Source: Saccoglossus kowalevskii
Lineage: Eukaryota > Hemichordata > Enteropneusta > Harrimaniidae
Length of the DNA: 61,167 nucleotides
Assembly (NCBI RefSeq): GCF_000003605.2
Contig: NW_003109063.1
Span: 1 to 61,167, forward strand
Direction: 5' to 3'
In this document: positions 60,269 through 61,167 of the stretch, piece by piece
Position numbering within the stretch: the first letter of the stretch is position 1
Layout of the letters: each line of letters starts with the position of its first letter
The notes under the pieces: model-generated
What the model saw: the letters and a program-made list of their open reading frames with translations, nothing else
The model's database searches: none
Told to the model about the DNA's origin: nothing
Made by a program: the position numbers and the translations under genes

Positions 60269-60478
60269 AGGTTATTTTACCTTTAGTGACTTAGCAAATT
60301 CTCGCCTAGTTTGTGCTCGATATGACATTTAGTTTTCTTCGTGTTTAGTCGTGATTCGACATTGACAGTAGATTCGTTTAGTTTCAATTTACAAATTCTG
60401 AACCGAGATTACGCATTATATTTCGTGACATTTACGATAAACTGGACTATTCATACAAGTTGCATATTGCAGAATGTC

Positions 60479-60550
60479 AGCGGCGTGGCGCAACGGAAGC
60501 GTGCTGAGCCCATAACCCAGAGGTCCCTGGATTGAAACCAGGCGCTGCTA
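60479..60550 (+). tRNA. tRNA-iMet-CAT: initiator tRNA-Met (CAT), unit 101
   Basis: Anticodon 60511-60513; A4G (G:T), G15A, G29A (breaks the G:C triplet) and C55T: four changes. Confidence 0.72.
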
Positions 60551-60744
60551 TGAAATTCAAGTTTTTAACCGTTAATTCTCAAACAACCTGTTGCTGCGAG
60601 TTATGTGCCTTAAAAGTTTGCTTTATTCATCCGGAACATTCGTGATTCGCAATCTGCCAAGCGTAACAAATTAAGAATGACGAGTAAGTAGTTTGGCAAT
60701 AACAATAATTATTAACTGGCGCAAAATTTGAGTTGTAAGTAACT

Positions 60745-60871
60745 GTCAGGATGGCCGAGCGGTCTAAGGTGCCAGACTCAAGGATTTGACACCTTGCCCT
60801 TATTTCAGGGTTATTTATGGGAGATTTCTGGACCACGAATGTTGGCGTGGGTTCGAATCCCACTTCTGACA
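60745..60871 (+). tRNA. tRNA-Leu-CAA: tRNA-Leu (CAA), unit 101
   Basis: D-stem (aaggtgcc) and variable-arm changes (ggaccac, gttggc); intron 60783-60825. Confidence 0.84.
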
Positions 60872-61081
60872 ATGTTATTTTACCTTTAGTTACTTAGCAA
60901 ATTCTCGCCTAGTTTGTGCTCGATATGACATTTAATTATCTTCGTGTTTAGTTGTGATTCAACATTGACAGTAGTTTCGTTCAGTTTCAATTTACAAATA
61001 CTGAACCAAGATTACGCATTATATTTCATGACATTTATGATTAACTGGACTATTCATACAAGTTGCATATTGGAGAATGGC

Positions 61082-61152
61082 AGCAGCGTGGCGCAGCGGA
61101 AGCGTGCTGTCTCATAACCCAGAGGTCTCTGGATCGAAACCAGGCGCAGCTA
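61082..61152 (+). tRNA. tRNA-iMet-CAT: initiator tRNA-Met (CAT), 1 nt short, unit 102
   Basis: Anticodon 61113-61115. The anticodon stem reads ctgtctcat (one base lost, G:C triplet broken), C48T, and T68A opens an acceptor pair. The terminator run begins at the window end (tttt, 61164-61167). Confidence 0.6.
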
Positions 61153-61167
61153 TGAAATTCAAGTTTT

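Larger units (their letters stand above)
1..61167 (+). repeat. Tandem array of ~603-bp dual tRNA units (103 iMet loci, 102 Leu loci)
   Basis: The same ~603-bp unit follows itself head to tail across the window with no interruption and no inversion. Most units are 602-604 bp. Exceptions are three ~500-bp units (starting near 467, 14187 and 46032; deletion inside tRNA-Met), two 584-bp units (48934 and 56141; 19-bp spacer deletion) and units with 9-14 bp tRNA deletions. Copies are nearly identical but carry private substitutions that let individual units be told apart. Both ends of the window fall inside a unit, so true array length is unknown. No gene-free stretch exceeds about 210 bp except where a tRNA is broken. 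Confidence 0.98.

Noticed and set aside
1-61167. CRISPR-like or short tandem repeat array
   Set aside because: The period is ~603 bp with no short repeat and spacer pattern, and the repeated unit is fully explained by two eukaryotic tRNA genes and their flanks.
1-61167. tRNA-derived SINE cluster
   Set aside because: Copies are head to tail with a fixed period, lack A-rich tails and target-site duplications, and both tRNAs keep full cloverleaf pairing and terminators.
1-61167. Entamoeba-type tRNA array
   Set aside because: Those units are known for short tandem repeats between tRNA genes; the spacers here have none, and the tRNA-Leu exons look animal-like.

Overview
The whole 61,167-base window is one head-to-tail tandem array with a period of about 603 bp. 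I see no unique sequence and no array edge, so the array continues beyond both ends. Each unit carries two RNA polymerase III genes on the + strand: a 72-nt eukaryotic initiator tRNA-Met (CAT), then a 127-nt tRNA-Leu (CAA) split by a 43-nt intron after the base 3' of the anticodon. The spacers are about 194 bp (Met to Leu) and 210 bp (Leu to next Met). Reading unit by unit, I count 103 initiator tRNA-Met loci and 102 tRNA-Leu loci. Units are numbered 0 to 102 from the left; a unit is one tRNA-Met plus the tRNA-Leu that follows it.

Organism: a eukaryote, most likely an animal. The initiator has A1:T72, three G:C pairs next to the anticodon loop, C at loop position 33, and A54/A60 in the T loop, all marks of eukaryotic cytosolic initiators. 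The tRNA-Leu(CAA) exons closely resemble animal tRNA-Leu(CAA), and the intron sits at the nuclear tRNA intron site. The species cannot be named from this sequence. There are no protein-coding genes: the recurrent 60-100 residue reading frames use GTG or TTG starts, run through the tRNA genes on either strand, and recur only because the DNA repeats.

Layout: by eye, about 37 initiator loci and 33 leucine loci match their consensus exactly. Six initiator loci are clearly broken (units 1, 24 and 77 lack the 3' third; 12 and 13 lack 9 nt; 91 lacks 10 nt). Two leucine loci (units 0 and 23) lack the anticodon. Five initiator-type loci have a changed anticodon (CGT three times; AAT and TAC once each) and a sixth has CAA. 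The same private mutations recur in widely separated places (for example units 18-20 and 65-67, 32-33 and 92-93, 39-40 and 70-71, 0-1 and 23-24). This is the expected trace of unequal exchange, segmental duplication or gene conversion. Units 100-102 at the right end carry more substitutions than the rest, which hints that an array edge may lie not far to the right.

Function: each tRNA has its own A box, B box and T-run terminator, so both should be transcribed independently, with the initiator and tRNA-Leu(CAA) dosage locked at 1:1. Positions named inside a tRNA-Met below are indices in its 72-nt consensus (anticodon = 33-35). tRNA-Leu positions use standard tRNA numbering.
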